Part shown: in pieces, positions 25,241 to 36,206 of the stretch
Layout of the letters: every line of letters begins with the position of its first letter
Numbering within the stretch: the stretch's first letter is position 1
Assembly (NCBI GenBank): GCA_000711775.1
Contig: ARYC01018366.1
Location: forward strand, 1 to 64,000
DNA length: 64,000 nt
Direction: 5' to 3'
DNA from: Oxytricha trifallax
Lineage: Eukaryota; Ciliophora; Spirotrichea; Sporadotrichida; Oxytrichidae
Notes under the pieces: generated by a model
What the model was told of the DNA's origin: nothing
Seen by the model: only the letters and a program-made list of their open reading frames with translations
The model's database searches: none
Position numbers and translations under genes: made by a program

Positions 25241-27890
25241 ATAATGTGAGAATAGTGCAAGTTAGGCTCCTCCATACTCTGTGATTATTTCCCAGTAAAT
25301 GTTGGCAGATTTGTTGGTTTAAAGAATTTAGGCTAGAACTAAAACTTGCTAGAGGAGCTCGGCGAAATAGTTTGATTTATTATATCGAATTCCCTTTGCT
25401 AAAGCTGAAAATGAGGATTTGTTTAAGTATCATGATTTAATTAGTTTGGGCTCGACTGTCTGTAATCCTCATCTTCGTTTTGATCCTCTATTATTTCTAT
25501 ATTTGTGTTCATGGTATTGTGCTTGAAAGGATTCACATGACTAGACTTGCTTAATAGATGAGAAGTTTAGAGTTTTTAGTTTGATTGAGACACTGTCAAA
25601 TTGGATTATCTGTTTAGACTCCCGCTTCCCACTTTTTAATCAGTTTTCAGGCGCTAGGTGTTTGGAGATGTAGTAGTAGTCATGTGTTTTTTATTCAAAA
25701 TGTTGTTTCTAGTAGATGCTTACTTGTGCATTTTTTCGTTCATTATTTAGAGATGGTTTGATGTCTAAGGTTTCTTACCAGAGACTGAATTGCCCGAAAT
25801 TGAACCTTTAGACATATTATTTTTATTTGGAATATTTGAAGGCTGTTTAGTCATTTTATTGTTTTAAACTGTAAGTTTTTATCTCATAGATACAGGTGAG
25901 AAGACTTCAGTTTTTGAAGTCTGGCGTTTATTTATTGATTTAATATGGCCCAGGTACATTTAGCCATTATTATCTTAGTCATCTTCATAGTCAAGCACTC
26001 TTAATTATTGAGTCATATCATGCACAAAGCGGTTATTATAAAACATTTTAATCCAATTAAATTCAAGTGGTAATAGAATAAAGATGGACGTTATATATTT
26101 TTTGAAAAATCGAAAATTTGTTGAATTTCTTTAAACTTTTTAAGGATTTTAATATATTTGTAGATGTCATAATTCTTTGCCAATAAATTTGAATAATTTT
26201 GAGAAACTTAGTTTAGTTGTCATTTAATGGTGTCTCTTCGTCATCTTCTTAATCCACGTATTCTACCATCATATTCTCAAATTTGTCAATAATTTAGTTT
26301 GGGGAAGTATTTAGATTGTAATGCTTCTTCATATCCTATTTACTTGCACTTTTCATAATATATAAATATAAAACTTTTCAAGCCAGCACTCAAATTTTTA
26401 GCTGCTTAAAGTCTACTTGACCCTGAAAAGTCCCCTTAGATTAGATTATTGCTTCTTTATGTATTGTATCCTGGCAATTATTTCCCAGCTGAGGAGTGTA
26501 AATTTGCGGTATCTTATTTCTTATGACTAGCATTTTATTTAACTGTAAGATATGCTCCAGTCAACTTTTTATCCGAATAAGATTTTCTTTGCTCTTCGTT
26601 TTTTATCACTCGTTATTTAGTTCCTTCTGTTATAGTTTATTTCTTACCTGAGGTATTATTGAAGGAATTTTTTAGAGATTACTGCTTGCTTAGGTTACTC
26701 TTACCCACACTAAATAATTATTAGTGCTATTGATTGGTTTTTCTTGAAATTAGATCCTCTGAATAGTCGTCACTCATAGAATTAGGGTTGAAGAGAAGTA
26801 TCTTCGAAGATGGGCAACTTTCTAGCTGATAAATGTTTTACAAATGTGTAGGTATTTATTGTTGAGTAAAGACCTAAGTTTAAGATCCCAGAGCGATCGA
26901 TGAAGATTTACTCTTTGAGTTTTGAATTATCTCAGTTGCATTGTAATGCATGATATTTCCACTGCTTTCATGATTTTATATTGGAGATCTATAATCGCCT
27001 CCCATCATGGTCGATTTCGTTTTACCTTTGATTGGAGACCTCATTTACAAAGAATTACTGCCGTCTTGATTTGTTATGTATCCATTACTGCCCTTTCTTT
27101 GGCTTTCTTGATTCAATAAGGGATTCTAGTTATTGCTAGCACTAATTAAATATTTCGCTTGTTACAAGTAATTATTGAGTTTTTTCTCTGTCAACTAAGC
27201 TATTTAGCTCTAATTCAACTAGTTTTGTGCTTGTCCTGGGATAATTAAATCTAAAAAGAAATTATAACTAAAAATTAAAAATAATTACTAGAAGTGGAGC
27301 TATTTTTATACTAGCCGAGACCCCCAAATCCTTGATTAGAGTCTTCAATATTTTATTAGGGAGAGTGTGGATTATTAGCATAGAGATTGTCACTTTTTTA
27401 TTGATTGTAATAAACTTAGAGTAAAATATATTATTAGTTTTTTAAAGAAAAGAAGAATGTTAATTTATTAATTTTTTGAGGGAGAAGCCGTAGTTATTTT
27501 AGATTCTACTTCTCCGTCATCCATCATGTAATAGTACTATTTAAATATTGTTTAAAACTCTTTAAAATTATTACTTTTTATTAGCCATCCTCGATTATGT
27601 GATCCCCATTATTATTTGACGCACTTCCATTATTAATGAAATTACCTTAAATTGTCAGTTATTAATTGGAATAAACTAAATAAATCACTAATATCAATAT
27701 TCTTAAAGTGCATTTGCAATAAATTACTCTGTGTGAAATCCTCAGCATCTGTGAAATTTATTTCTTGTCCATTGATATTGCTCTCTGCATGTAAGTCAAT
27801 AGGTCTGCTTGGATTTTGGATTGGTTGCAGCTAGCCTTAACCTGATAAATCTACCTGTTAGCCATTGTTGTTTTAAATTAAATAATAACA
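25240..27890 (-). CDS. Large Ser/Asn/Gln-rich gene in several segments
   Basis: Minus-strand open pieces, 5-prime to 3-prime: about 27880-27660 (NPSRPIDLHAESNINGQEIN), 27640-27590 (NNGSASNNNGDHIIEDG), 27510-27480 (MMDDGEVESKITTASP), 27400-27280 (NNPHSPQQNIEDSNQGFGGL), 27140-26860 (MRSPIKGKTKSTMMGGDY), 26790-26650, 26620-26390, 26350-26180 (acidic VEYVDQEDDEETPLNDN) and about 26050-25250, finishing with helical RYNKSNYFAELLQQVLVLAQ. The start was not found (no good ATG before 27890) and the stop is uncertain. No domain recognised. Its reading direction opposes the 20.8-24.4 kb gene, so the two are convergent. Confidence 0.45.
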
Positions 27891-27899
27891 TTAAATCAT

Positions 27900-28470
27900 T
27901 CCAATCATGATACAAAAAATAATAAAATTAACAATATATGAAATGATTGTTTTATGCGCCTGGGATTTGGTTATCACCAAGGCAAGAGAATAGCTTTTTG
28001 AACATATATAATTTAAACTAATTACAAATATAATAAATTAATAATTAAATAAAAAAGACATTCAATCTTAATTTCAATTAATAATATAGTTAGATTGCTT
28101 AAGAGAAGTTAATATAAATATTGCATAAAAAGATAATGTCTTAAAATTATAACAAAATTAAAAATAAATATTTGATAATTAAAAATTTGATAAATTAAGA
28201 TTGCGAAGGCATTATAAATTGGCTAGATTTTTTCTGAACTATATAGCTATTATATAATCATTGACATGGCTTTAAATTTAATTAGTCAGTGTTTTTTAAG
28301 ATTAATTTAATTGTCAAATTCAATAATTTTTCAAAAATATTTATAGGTAGTATAATTTTTACAGATTAAGTAAAATAAAAAAATTTTTCAATATTAATTG
28401 ATAGTAATTATTTTTATTTAAATATATTAAAATCCTTCTCATATTTTATTTTATACTTGGAAATATAAAT
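27900..28470. other. AT-rich intergenic stretch
   Basis: Between the divergent starts of the minus-strand Ser/Asn-rich gene and the plus-strand CFAP210-like gene. Mostly A/T runs; probably contains both promoters, but no specific site can be supported. Confidence 0.4.
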
Positions 28471-30183
28471 ATGTCAATAAAATCAATCGGATTGGGATCA
28501 AAGAGTTCCTTCTCTGCCAACAGACTGGGTTCAGGCGGTATTCTCAGAGATACTGCTGCACAAAACTTATTAGCTTCTAAAAACGGAAGAACTGGCTTTG
28601 GAAATCAAACCACCAAGACTAATGCAAGTGTTGCCTCAAATAATAAAAACACAGCTGTTATTATTGCTAGACTAATACCTATGTTGAAAACTTTTTCATT
28701 CGTTAAACTTGTCTTAAAATCCTAAATTATGAACCAATACTTACGATGAATTGGAGCGTATAAGATAACAGTGCTCGATTGGCAACGCAAGTCAATATGA
28801 ATAAGAGATGCGCACCAATGAAAGACTCAATCTCTAAGATAAATCTAGAGCCAGAGTTTAAAACTGGCCAAACACAATTGAAGCTTTGAGAAAGAAAAAA
28901 GATGAGGAGCGTATCCGCAGATTAGAGGAAGAAGAAATTGAGAGGAGAAAGGTTGATGCACTTGAATATGAATTACAAGTTCAAGCAAGACAGCAAGCCA
29001 TCGAGAGAGCCAATAAACACATGCATGATGCTCAGGATTAAGTCAAAGCTTTCCATAGCAAGATTATCCTAATTTCATCTAATATACATAAAAGCATACA
29101 GACAAGTATTTTTCCTATTATTTAGTAAAGATGCTGATGTGCGATACCATGCAAGAGAGAGAAATGTAACTGTAACTTAGAAAGAGAAAGTAAGAAATTG
29201 ATAAGCAAATTTCAAAACAGTGGGAAGAACTTGAAAGAATGAAAATGGACGAATACGATGATAAAATGAGGCAAAAGCTTCTAGATGAGTATGAGAAAAA
29301 GATGGCAAATTAAAAAATTATAAACGATTAGCTCCATGCTTTTAAAATGAAGATGATCAAGCGCATGTAAGATGAAATGCTCGAAGGAGAATTAATTCGC
29401 AGATAAGTTGATGACGAGCTTGAAAGAGAGAGATAAAAAGAGATGGAGAGAAAACAAAAACAAATAGATCAAGCTGCAAACTTCAAAAAGGCCAATAATC
29501 AACTAGTAGAAGCTTAATTGATCGAAAGACAGAAGGAACTCGAAGAACAGAAGCGCATCGAGGAATACGCTAAGCAGAGAGATGCTCTAGACAAGCTCCG
29601 CAGAGATAAAGAAGAGCAAAAGTTCTAAGAGAAGCAAGAAACCAGATAAAAGCTTATCGATAGACAATCTGAAACCTTAAGAAATATGAAGAGCAAGGAA
29701 GAAGAGATTCTAAATAAATAAGTTGCTGAAGCTGAAGAGAAGGCCATGAGACTATTCGAAGAGCAAGAGAGAAGAAGAATCTAAATGAAGGAAGCTATCG
29801 AAAGATCCAGACAGCAATAAATTGATAGAAAGCAGCATGAACGATTCTAAGAGGCAAACGACCAGAAAGAGTTCAGTGAGTTCTGGAAGATTAGAAACGA
29901 GGAGCTCGCTATCGCCGAACAACAAGAAAAAGAAGAAGAGAGACTCAGAGGTGAGGAACTTAAGGCATTCCATAGAAGATAGATGGAAGTTAAATAAAAG
30001 AAGGCAGAAGAGTAATTCAAGCAAGATCTCGGTGAGGCAACAAGGGCTCAAGCTCTACTAGATCAGCAAGAGAAGAACTTCTACTCTTATGCAGAGCAAG
30101 CGGTTAAGACGTGGCAAGATACTGGCAAGAATGTTAAGCCACTTATATTGGAACTTAAAAATTACAAAAAGCAAGTTCTCTGA
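28471..30183 (+). CDS. CFAP210: CFAP210 (CCDC173)-like ciliary coiled-coil protein
   Basis: Starts MSIKSIGLGSKSSFSANRL. After a break at about 28650-28742 the frame runs through NWPNTIEALRKKKDEER, AIERANKHMHDAQDQVKAFH, an IES (29065-29127), KMLMCDTMQEREMQ, a long Glu/Arg/Lys/Gln coiled coil (TPH/trichohyalin-like), and SEFWKIRNEELAIAEQQEKE, ending ELKNYKKQVL with TGA at 30183. The NW-x-NTIE, QVKAFHSKML and FSEFWKIRNEELA landmarks match CFAP210, a microtubule inner protein that stabilises axonemal doublets in motile cilia, which fits a ciliate. About 530 residues, near the family size. The distinction from other TPH-domain proteins (CFAP45, CFAP53) rests on these motifs. Confidence 0.75.
29060..29132. 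other. IES with pointer AAGAT in the CFAP210-like gene
   Basis: AAGAT occurs at 29060-29064 and 29128-29132. Removing one copy and the 63-bp AT-rich interior restores the frame H-S-K-M-L-M-C-D. The segment lacks GT and AG at its borders, so it is not an intron. Confidence 0.85.
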
Positions 30184-30322
30184 ATGCTTATCTAAAAATA
30201 CTATAATATTCATAAAGAAAATTTCATAATTGTGTTATTTTATAATTTAAGTTTCATTTTTTGTTAATCATATAGATCTAATAAAGGTGAATTTATTTTT
30301 TTACTTTAATAAATTTAATAAA

Positions 30323-31650
30323 ATGTCATATTAATCGTTACCAATTTCTCCAAAAAATAATGATTCCCAAAGGATCTTGAGAAAGAAAAGAATAAATAGA
30401 TACTTAGAAAATCGAAGTATATTTTCAACAAAACTTGAATTTAAAGATCTATTTCATAAGTTCATGCAACCCAGAAATCAAGAAGAATAATATTCTAATA
30501 TTTAAAGTTTAACTAATGATGATAGTCAGAACCAATCAATTGGTAAAGGAAGAAATTAAACTTTGCAAATTCCTGATTCTTAAAATATTTATCATACTAT
30601 TGACTAGAGTAGACGTCATAGTTAGTCACTTATTGAATAATCAAACATAGATTCTGATAATTAAAGTACGACTAATTTCACGGAGGCCCCTAGTAAAAAT
30701 AGTTTTGTCCCATTTATGTAAGAACGGAACTACCTTGGAAAATTATATAGAGGAGATTTAATAAGTTAAAACAAAAATTTATCATAACCAAGACTATCAA
30801 AAGATCCAAGCATTTAATAAAGCCCTTACAATGAAATTAAAATAAATGATTAGGACATTAATCTTGAACCAAACTTCTAGAAGAATAGATTAAGAAACTC
30901 TTCATTGCTATAAAGCGGCCTTAGAAGTAAATAAAATGAGCTTTCAGTTGATTATAACATCTCTATTATCTAATAACCAGATGTATCTGAAACAGTTTAA
31001 CCATTGTTAAAATCTAGAAATTTCAATGAAGTAAGCAGTAAAACAAGATTATCAAATAAAATTTCTCTTTTAAAACTAAACAGTATTTCAAGCACAAAAT
31101 AAAGTTAAAGTTAGTTCGATAAATTGAAACATTTTGATGATTTCTTATATTCAGATTATCAAGCAATTGTTACGAAAATATTAGAGAAAAAAAATAAACG
31201 AAAATTGCATCATCATACATTTTCACAGTAGAAAGATAAGGTCCAGGATTCTAGAAATAATTTAACTTAGGTAAAAATTTAACATGTTAAAAATATTTAT
31301 AGAGCTAGATTTCATCACCTTCTCCTGGATAGTACGAATGGGATAAATCATTTGAAACATCAATAAAAACTAGAAAAAGCGCTATGGTTGATTTCTCAAA
31401 ATATATTAAAAACCTAATATAATCTTAAACTTTTTATCATAATTTAAATAGAATAAAGGAACTCAATTGTTCGAAAAATACATCTTAAAATCAATAAAGT
31501 ATTTGTTAAAAAAGTTAAAATTAAAGTCTTAAAATAAAGGAAATAATCTTAAAAATATAAAAAACTATTGATTATTTTTATCAATAAAATTAAAAGTTAA
31601 AATATATTTGTTTCAAATTGATTTTCCTAAATTATTAAACTCTATGATAG
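30323..31650 (+). CDS. Unknown Ser/Asn/Gln-rich gene with one SHIPPO-like motif
   Basis: Starts MSYQSLPISPKNNDSQRILR at 30323 and stays open under the ciliate code to about 31270 (NFTEAPSKNSFVPFMQERNY, then a positively charged KHFDDFLYSDYQAIVTKILE). A GTAAAA...TATAG intron at 31271-31302 then joins to ISSPSPGQYEWDKSFETS, which resembles the P-G-P-x-x-Y repeat of SHIPPO/ODF3 proteins. Coding character fades past about 31540 and the exact stop is uncertain (TGA by about 31650). Adjacent to CFAP210-like and another small + gene; a ciliary role is possible but unproven. Confidence 0.5.
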
Positions 31651-31702
31651 ATTAATTTTTCTGAAATTTTTCACTGTTTAAATTGACAGATAAAAAAATG
31701 AC

Positions 31703-32155
31703 ATGTTTTCCCCTGATAAATCTTATGATCTACCTTACCGACATCGCTTGGGAATAAGCATAGATCTCGAAGTAAACAATCCCCTAATTTAAAACGTGAA
31801 ATCAGGTGTAGCTTTTGAGAAAAGAGTCGACCGTGAAAAAGTGAGTTTCCTTAGAAACATCAATAAATAGCTTTCAGTCTAGGAATAAGAGCAGCTTGAC
31901 ATGAGAAAAGAAAGATAGACTAATGTTTTATCCAGTTTATCTTAATTAGACGCTCATCAATTCTAAAATATTAATAAATTTGAAGTCAGGCAGTAAGAGA
32001 AGTAGAAGAGGGAGATTCAAACTGTCCTGCCTCAGTTGGACAATACTTTATAATAGAGTAAATAAGTCAAGAGGAATATTAAGAGATTCTTGAGGCATAC
32101 ATATAAAATGACAGAAGATGTGTTAAAGAAACAAATTAAATCTCAAATTAAATGA
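31703..32155 (+). CDS. Small unknown charged protein, 150 residues
   Basis: Uninterrupted frame: MFSPDKSYDLPYRHRLGISI, a Gln/Lys/Arg/Glu-rich middle (likely coiled coil, SVQEQEQLDMRKERQ) and C-terminus KMTEDVLKKQIKSQIK, TGA at 32153-32155. The composition and YD-x-P-YR-like start are reminiscent of small axonemal proteins, and it lies downstream of the CFAP210-like gene on the same strand, but no family can be named. Confidence 0.6.
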
Positions 32156-32225
32156 TTGAAAATTGAGCAATTTTAATCAATATTCAACCTTAATATTGGT
32201 TAAATATAAATGAAACAAAGAAAAA

Positions 32226-32718
32226 GGGGGGGGGGAGTTTCCTGCACTCGTTTATGATAAAAAAAAATATTATAGGGAAGTTTCCTGCACTTTTTTTAAT
32301 TTTATATTTTTTATTTTTTTTTAAATTAAATTTCTCTTTATAACAACTATCAACCTACTTCAGGTCTAATTTTATTGTTATAATTACTTTAATTTATTAA
32401 TCAATAGTCAATATCTTTCTTAAGATTCAAAAAACTCTGACATTTTTATCTTATTTTTGTAGGTTTTGTCTCTTAAATATTAAATTGCTTTACTATAGTA
32501 ATTCAATATACTGTATCCAGTTATAAGTGTAATTCTGATTCAATTTATCTTGTTCTTACCATGCCTATATAATGTTATACTATATTTTCTTGAGCTACTT
32601 TAATGATGAATAATATGCTCTTAATATTTGATGGGTCATAAAAATATTAAATTTGTTAATTTATGCAAAATTTATTAAATTTAAGATAAATAAAAAAGCA
32701 GTGCAGGAAACTTCCCCC
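32226..32718 (+). mobile_element. Short inverted-repeat element with 8-bp TSD, copy A
   Basis: 493 bp starting with a run of ten G then AGTTTCCTGCACT, and ending with the inverse AGTGCAGGAAACTTCCCCC. A second internal copy of the motif lies at 32274-32291. Flanks are AAGAAAAA on the left and AAGAAAAT on the right, an 8-bp target duplication with one mismatch. No coding frame. The 8-bp duplication and short terminal repeats fit a non-autonomous hAT- or P-like DNA transposon. It lies between the 3-prime ends of the 31.7-kb gene and GSK3. Confidence 0.85.
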
Positions 32719-33242
32719 AAGAAAATTCATAGAAAGACGAATCATTCATATTTACTAAATAATTTTTATGATTTTAAATTTTGTTAGTTTTAATAATTTA
32801 GTCTTTAGACTATTATATATTTAATAAATAAACGATTAAGTTATTAACATTATTTTTTATAAATATTTATAGTTAAAGTTGCTTTTATAATATTAGCTTA
32901 TAAATTCTCGTAACATAAAAATTGAAGAAAAAAAATATATATATAGGTAAATAAATGTTAACTGCCATTAGACTTTGACAATATTAAAAAGAAGATTGGT
33001 TGGTATTTAAAAATTGCCATTGAATTTTAATTTAGTTGCACAATTAACTAAACTGCATTGACTGAATATAAGAAACGACTCATCGTTTAAAACTTTGTCA
33101 TTTCTCATAACATTTTTCAGTTTTGATCTTATTATTTATACGGTATATCGTAATAATTCTAGTTTCTAATGCTTAGAATTAGTCAGACTGCTCATTTAAT
33201 TAAATATATAGTTGCCTTAATAATGACACAAATTTTAATGGA
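32719..33242. other. AT-rich intergenic stretch
   Basis: About 520 bp between element copy A and the 3-prime end of the GSK3-like gene. No coding frame or repeat recognised. Confidence 0.5.
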
Positions 33243-35512
33243 TCAGTAGAATCTGAAGAAGTCATGTCTCAGAGCTTGATCGCAAGTCAACCTCTGCTTT
33301 GGATTCCACTTAAGCATACCTTCAAGCAAATCAGCGCACATCCTTCTGTCCTCAATCTATGAAAAAAGTTTTTGATTTTTTATGTTACTTACAGATAGTT
33401 CCTTAGGAAGAATATGGACAAAGTCTTTCTTAGGGATATCGTCAAGTTTGTGAACCAAGTTAATGGTGTCTTTAGTCATTTACGAGGACATATGTTAGAG
33501 GTCGTCCTTAGTTGGAAGACCTAAGACTGCGACTTGTTCAATCAATTGGCTTCCTTCTGTTTTGCCAGGGAATAGTGGTCTTAAAGTCAAGAGCTCTGCA
33601 AAAATGCAACCAATCGCTATAAGCGTAAAATAATAAAAAGTGTAAGCATTTTTTACTTGATTTATTCCCATTTTAAATTGCTTATTTTAAAATAAGTTAA
33701 ACTTCATGAACAATGATAATTTTGTATGAAATCCTAAACTGCCACTCTTCTTATGAAACTTACCCCAAATATCGATTTTACTTGTGTAGTCAGAGCAAGC
33801 AAGTATTAATTCAGGTGCTCTGTAATATCTGCTCACAATGTATGGAGTGTTGAGGCCACCATCATCAAGTATCTTTGCTGACCCAAAATCGCATATTTTA
33901 ATGATTCCTTCTTCAGTCAGCAAAATGTTCTCTGGCTTCAAGTCTCTGTGGCAAATTCTTTGTTGATGAACGTAGCGCATTCCATCTAAAATCTAGCGCA
34001 TGTACTCTCTTACTTCATCCAAAGGAATGTATTAATTAATGTTATAAAATGGACAATCGTTTTTAGGTTGAAATAATAAGAGAGAAATTAATAATCACTC
34101 TGACTATTAAAGAGACCAAATAAATTCTTAGGAAGATTTCAACAATTTATATTTTATTAAATTAAAGTATTAGTAATTATATGAGTATTTTTCTTTTTGC
34201 TTGTGGGTCTAGATGACCTCCTCAAGATTAGTTTTGCAGAATTCAAATATGAGATTTTGAGCGGTTTTTCCCTCTTCATTTTTCGAATAGTAAATCATGA
34301 ACCCAAATCTTTTTCATATATTCACTTTCACGACATTTTGTGTAGAATTATCAATAGCCACATATAAAATAAGAAAATGCTTGTCAAAATTTGCTACGTT
34401 TAAAATAATACAAACAAATATTATTTCATAATTCAATTTATTTGACAAATGCCAATAATTTGCGAATTCTACATATGAATCTGAATTCCTAATCATCAAA
34501 TTTGCCAAAAAATTCACAGTTAAAATTTAGTCTACTGTATATGACTATTATGGGGTTTTTAATGTCTAGCATCTTAATCACATTATTGCAGTCGCGTAAC
34601 TTGTCTAAGACTTCAAATTCACGAGAGACATACTCTCCAGCTTTTGTGGTTCTCTTCACAGCTACAGTCTGCTTGTGCACTTTATCGTAGGCTTCAAAAA
34701 CGTAACCTATAACAATTAGCTTTTAGTCAGGATTTTAAAGAATGGAGGCAAAATGGAAAATTTTCAAACAAAAAACTTCGGGGGGGGGGGAAGTTTCCTG
34801 CACTCGAGGAAGTTTCCTGCACTTTTTTTTTATGTAAAATTTAATAAATTTTACATAAATTAAGAAAATTTAACATTTTTATGACCCTTTAAAATTTAAG
34901 GGATAATCATTTTAGTAGTTCGAGAAAATATAGTCTAGCATTATATAGGTATGTAATGAACAAGGTAAATTGAATCAGAATTTCTATAAGAATAGGATAC
35001 AATATTTGGAATTACTTTGAGTAAATAGAAGACAATGTAATGATTTAGAGACAGAAACCTTAAAATATCAGATGAAATATGTCATAGTTGTTGAAATCTT
35101 AAGAGAAATATTGAATAATTAATCAATAAATTAACTATAATTTTATCAATGAAATTAGTTTGAAAGTGGTTATAGTTGTTATAAATATAATTTTAATAAT
35201 AAAAAAAAAATTAAAAAAAAGTGCAGGAAACTTCCCTAAAATTTTTTTTTTATCATAAACCAGTGCAGGAAACTTCCCCCCCCCCAAAACTTCTAATGGT
35301 ATCAGACTGATTTATGAAGAAATCTAGAATTTTCACTTATGTAAGCATCTAGATTTAATAGAATCTCTATTCAAAGTGACAATTATCATTTATAAAGAGT
35401 CCTGAGCGAGAAAAGTCAAAATTTTTGGACTATTGTCATACTTACCAAAAGATCCAGAGCCAATAATTTTCTTGGGCTCAAGGTCAAGGTATTCACCATT
35501 ACTCTTTTACAT
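33243..35512 (-). CDS. GSK3: GSK3 (shaggy)-type protein kinase
   Basis: Start [20 protein letters not shown] at 35512. A 740-bp GT-AG intron (35447-34708) falls inside the Gly loop ([14 protein letters not shown]). Then VAVKRTTK (ATP Lys), [17 protein letters not shown], a gap around 34540-34290, [18 protein letters not shown], another gap, then [32 protein letters not shown], the GSK3 signature [14 protein letters not shown] and YTSKIDIW (33980-33760). Following segments carry [17 protein letters not shown]-like sequence and the C-lobe [13 protein letters not shown], ending HDFFRFY with TGA at 33243. A 33-bp GTAAGT...TAG intron lies at about 33363-33395. All catalytic residues are present. 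GSK3 kinases phosphorylate many substrates in signalling. The long intron contains mobile element copy B. Confidence 0.9.
34780..35285 (-). mobile_element. Short inverted-repeat element with 8-bp TSD, copy B
   Basis: 506 bp, opposite orientation to copy A and similar along its length. Ends: a G run then AAGTTTCCTGCACTCG on the left, and AGTGCAGGAAACTTCCCC then C run on the right; each end has a second internal copy of the motif. Perfect 8-bp target duplication AAAACTTC on both sides. It lies within the large intron of the GSK3-like gene; without it the intron would be about 226 bp. Confidence 0.9.
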
Positions 35513-35855
35513 TGTAAATTATGAAGAATGAGCTAAAAATACATTAAAAATAGTTAAAAATAAAAAAATTATGATTAGTTTTTATAAAACCTATTAATTT
35601 TACAGAGCCATCCAGTATGAAATATATTATTTAATTTAAAAATTAATGATTTTTTAAAATACGCTTCAATACTCCACAATCTCAAAATGACATTAGTAAA
35701 TATTTAATTTTCAAAAATAAATCTCACTCCCTAAACATTCTTTCTGTCCAATTAATATTGTAAATCTATATTATGTTTATTGTTAAACTATTCTATTTTA
35801 GATTGAAGTATTTTTAATATAAGAATAAGTCAGGCGTACTCATAGGGACAAACGG

Positions 35856-36206
35856 TCAGCATTAATATCTTTCAATCAGGGCTCTCAACCAGGGTTTACT
35901 GTCTTCGTCAAAGATAGCTTCTACGTTCCTTAAAAGGAGCTCCTTCAAATCTTTTTGATTTGAATCAATCGTTATAAATTAAATTAAAAAATCTTTATAC
36001 TTTTTATGGTAGTGATTCAAAGCAATTAAATTAGAAATTAATTGATTATCTTTACGAAAATAACTTGAAAAATAAAAATAAAGCTTATAGATACTCATGC
36101 TACATAGATTAGGAATAGCTTGTACAATCAAAGAAGAATTATACTTTTCTAAGTGGTCTACACGAGAGAATAGACATTGACCCATTTCTTCATAAGAAAA
36201 CGACAT
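35856..36206 (-). CDS. Small ORF overlapping the MCM7 3-prime end
   Basis: An uninterrupted 116-residue frame with TAA read as Gln, starting [18 protein letters not shown], through LIALNHYHKKYKDFLIQF to DEDSKPWLRALIERYQC. The ATG lies 16 bp upstream of the MCM7 TGA on the same strand, so the two would overlap in different frames. Sequence is amphipathic and mixed in composition, unlike the AT-rich IES DNA, which argues for coding. No family recognised. It may be a separate small gene on the same somatic chromosome. Confidence 0.5.
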
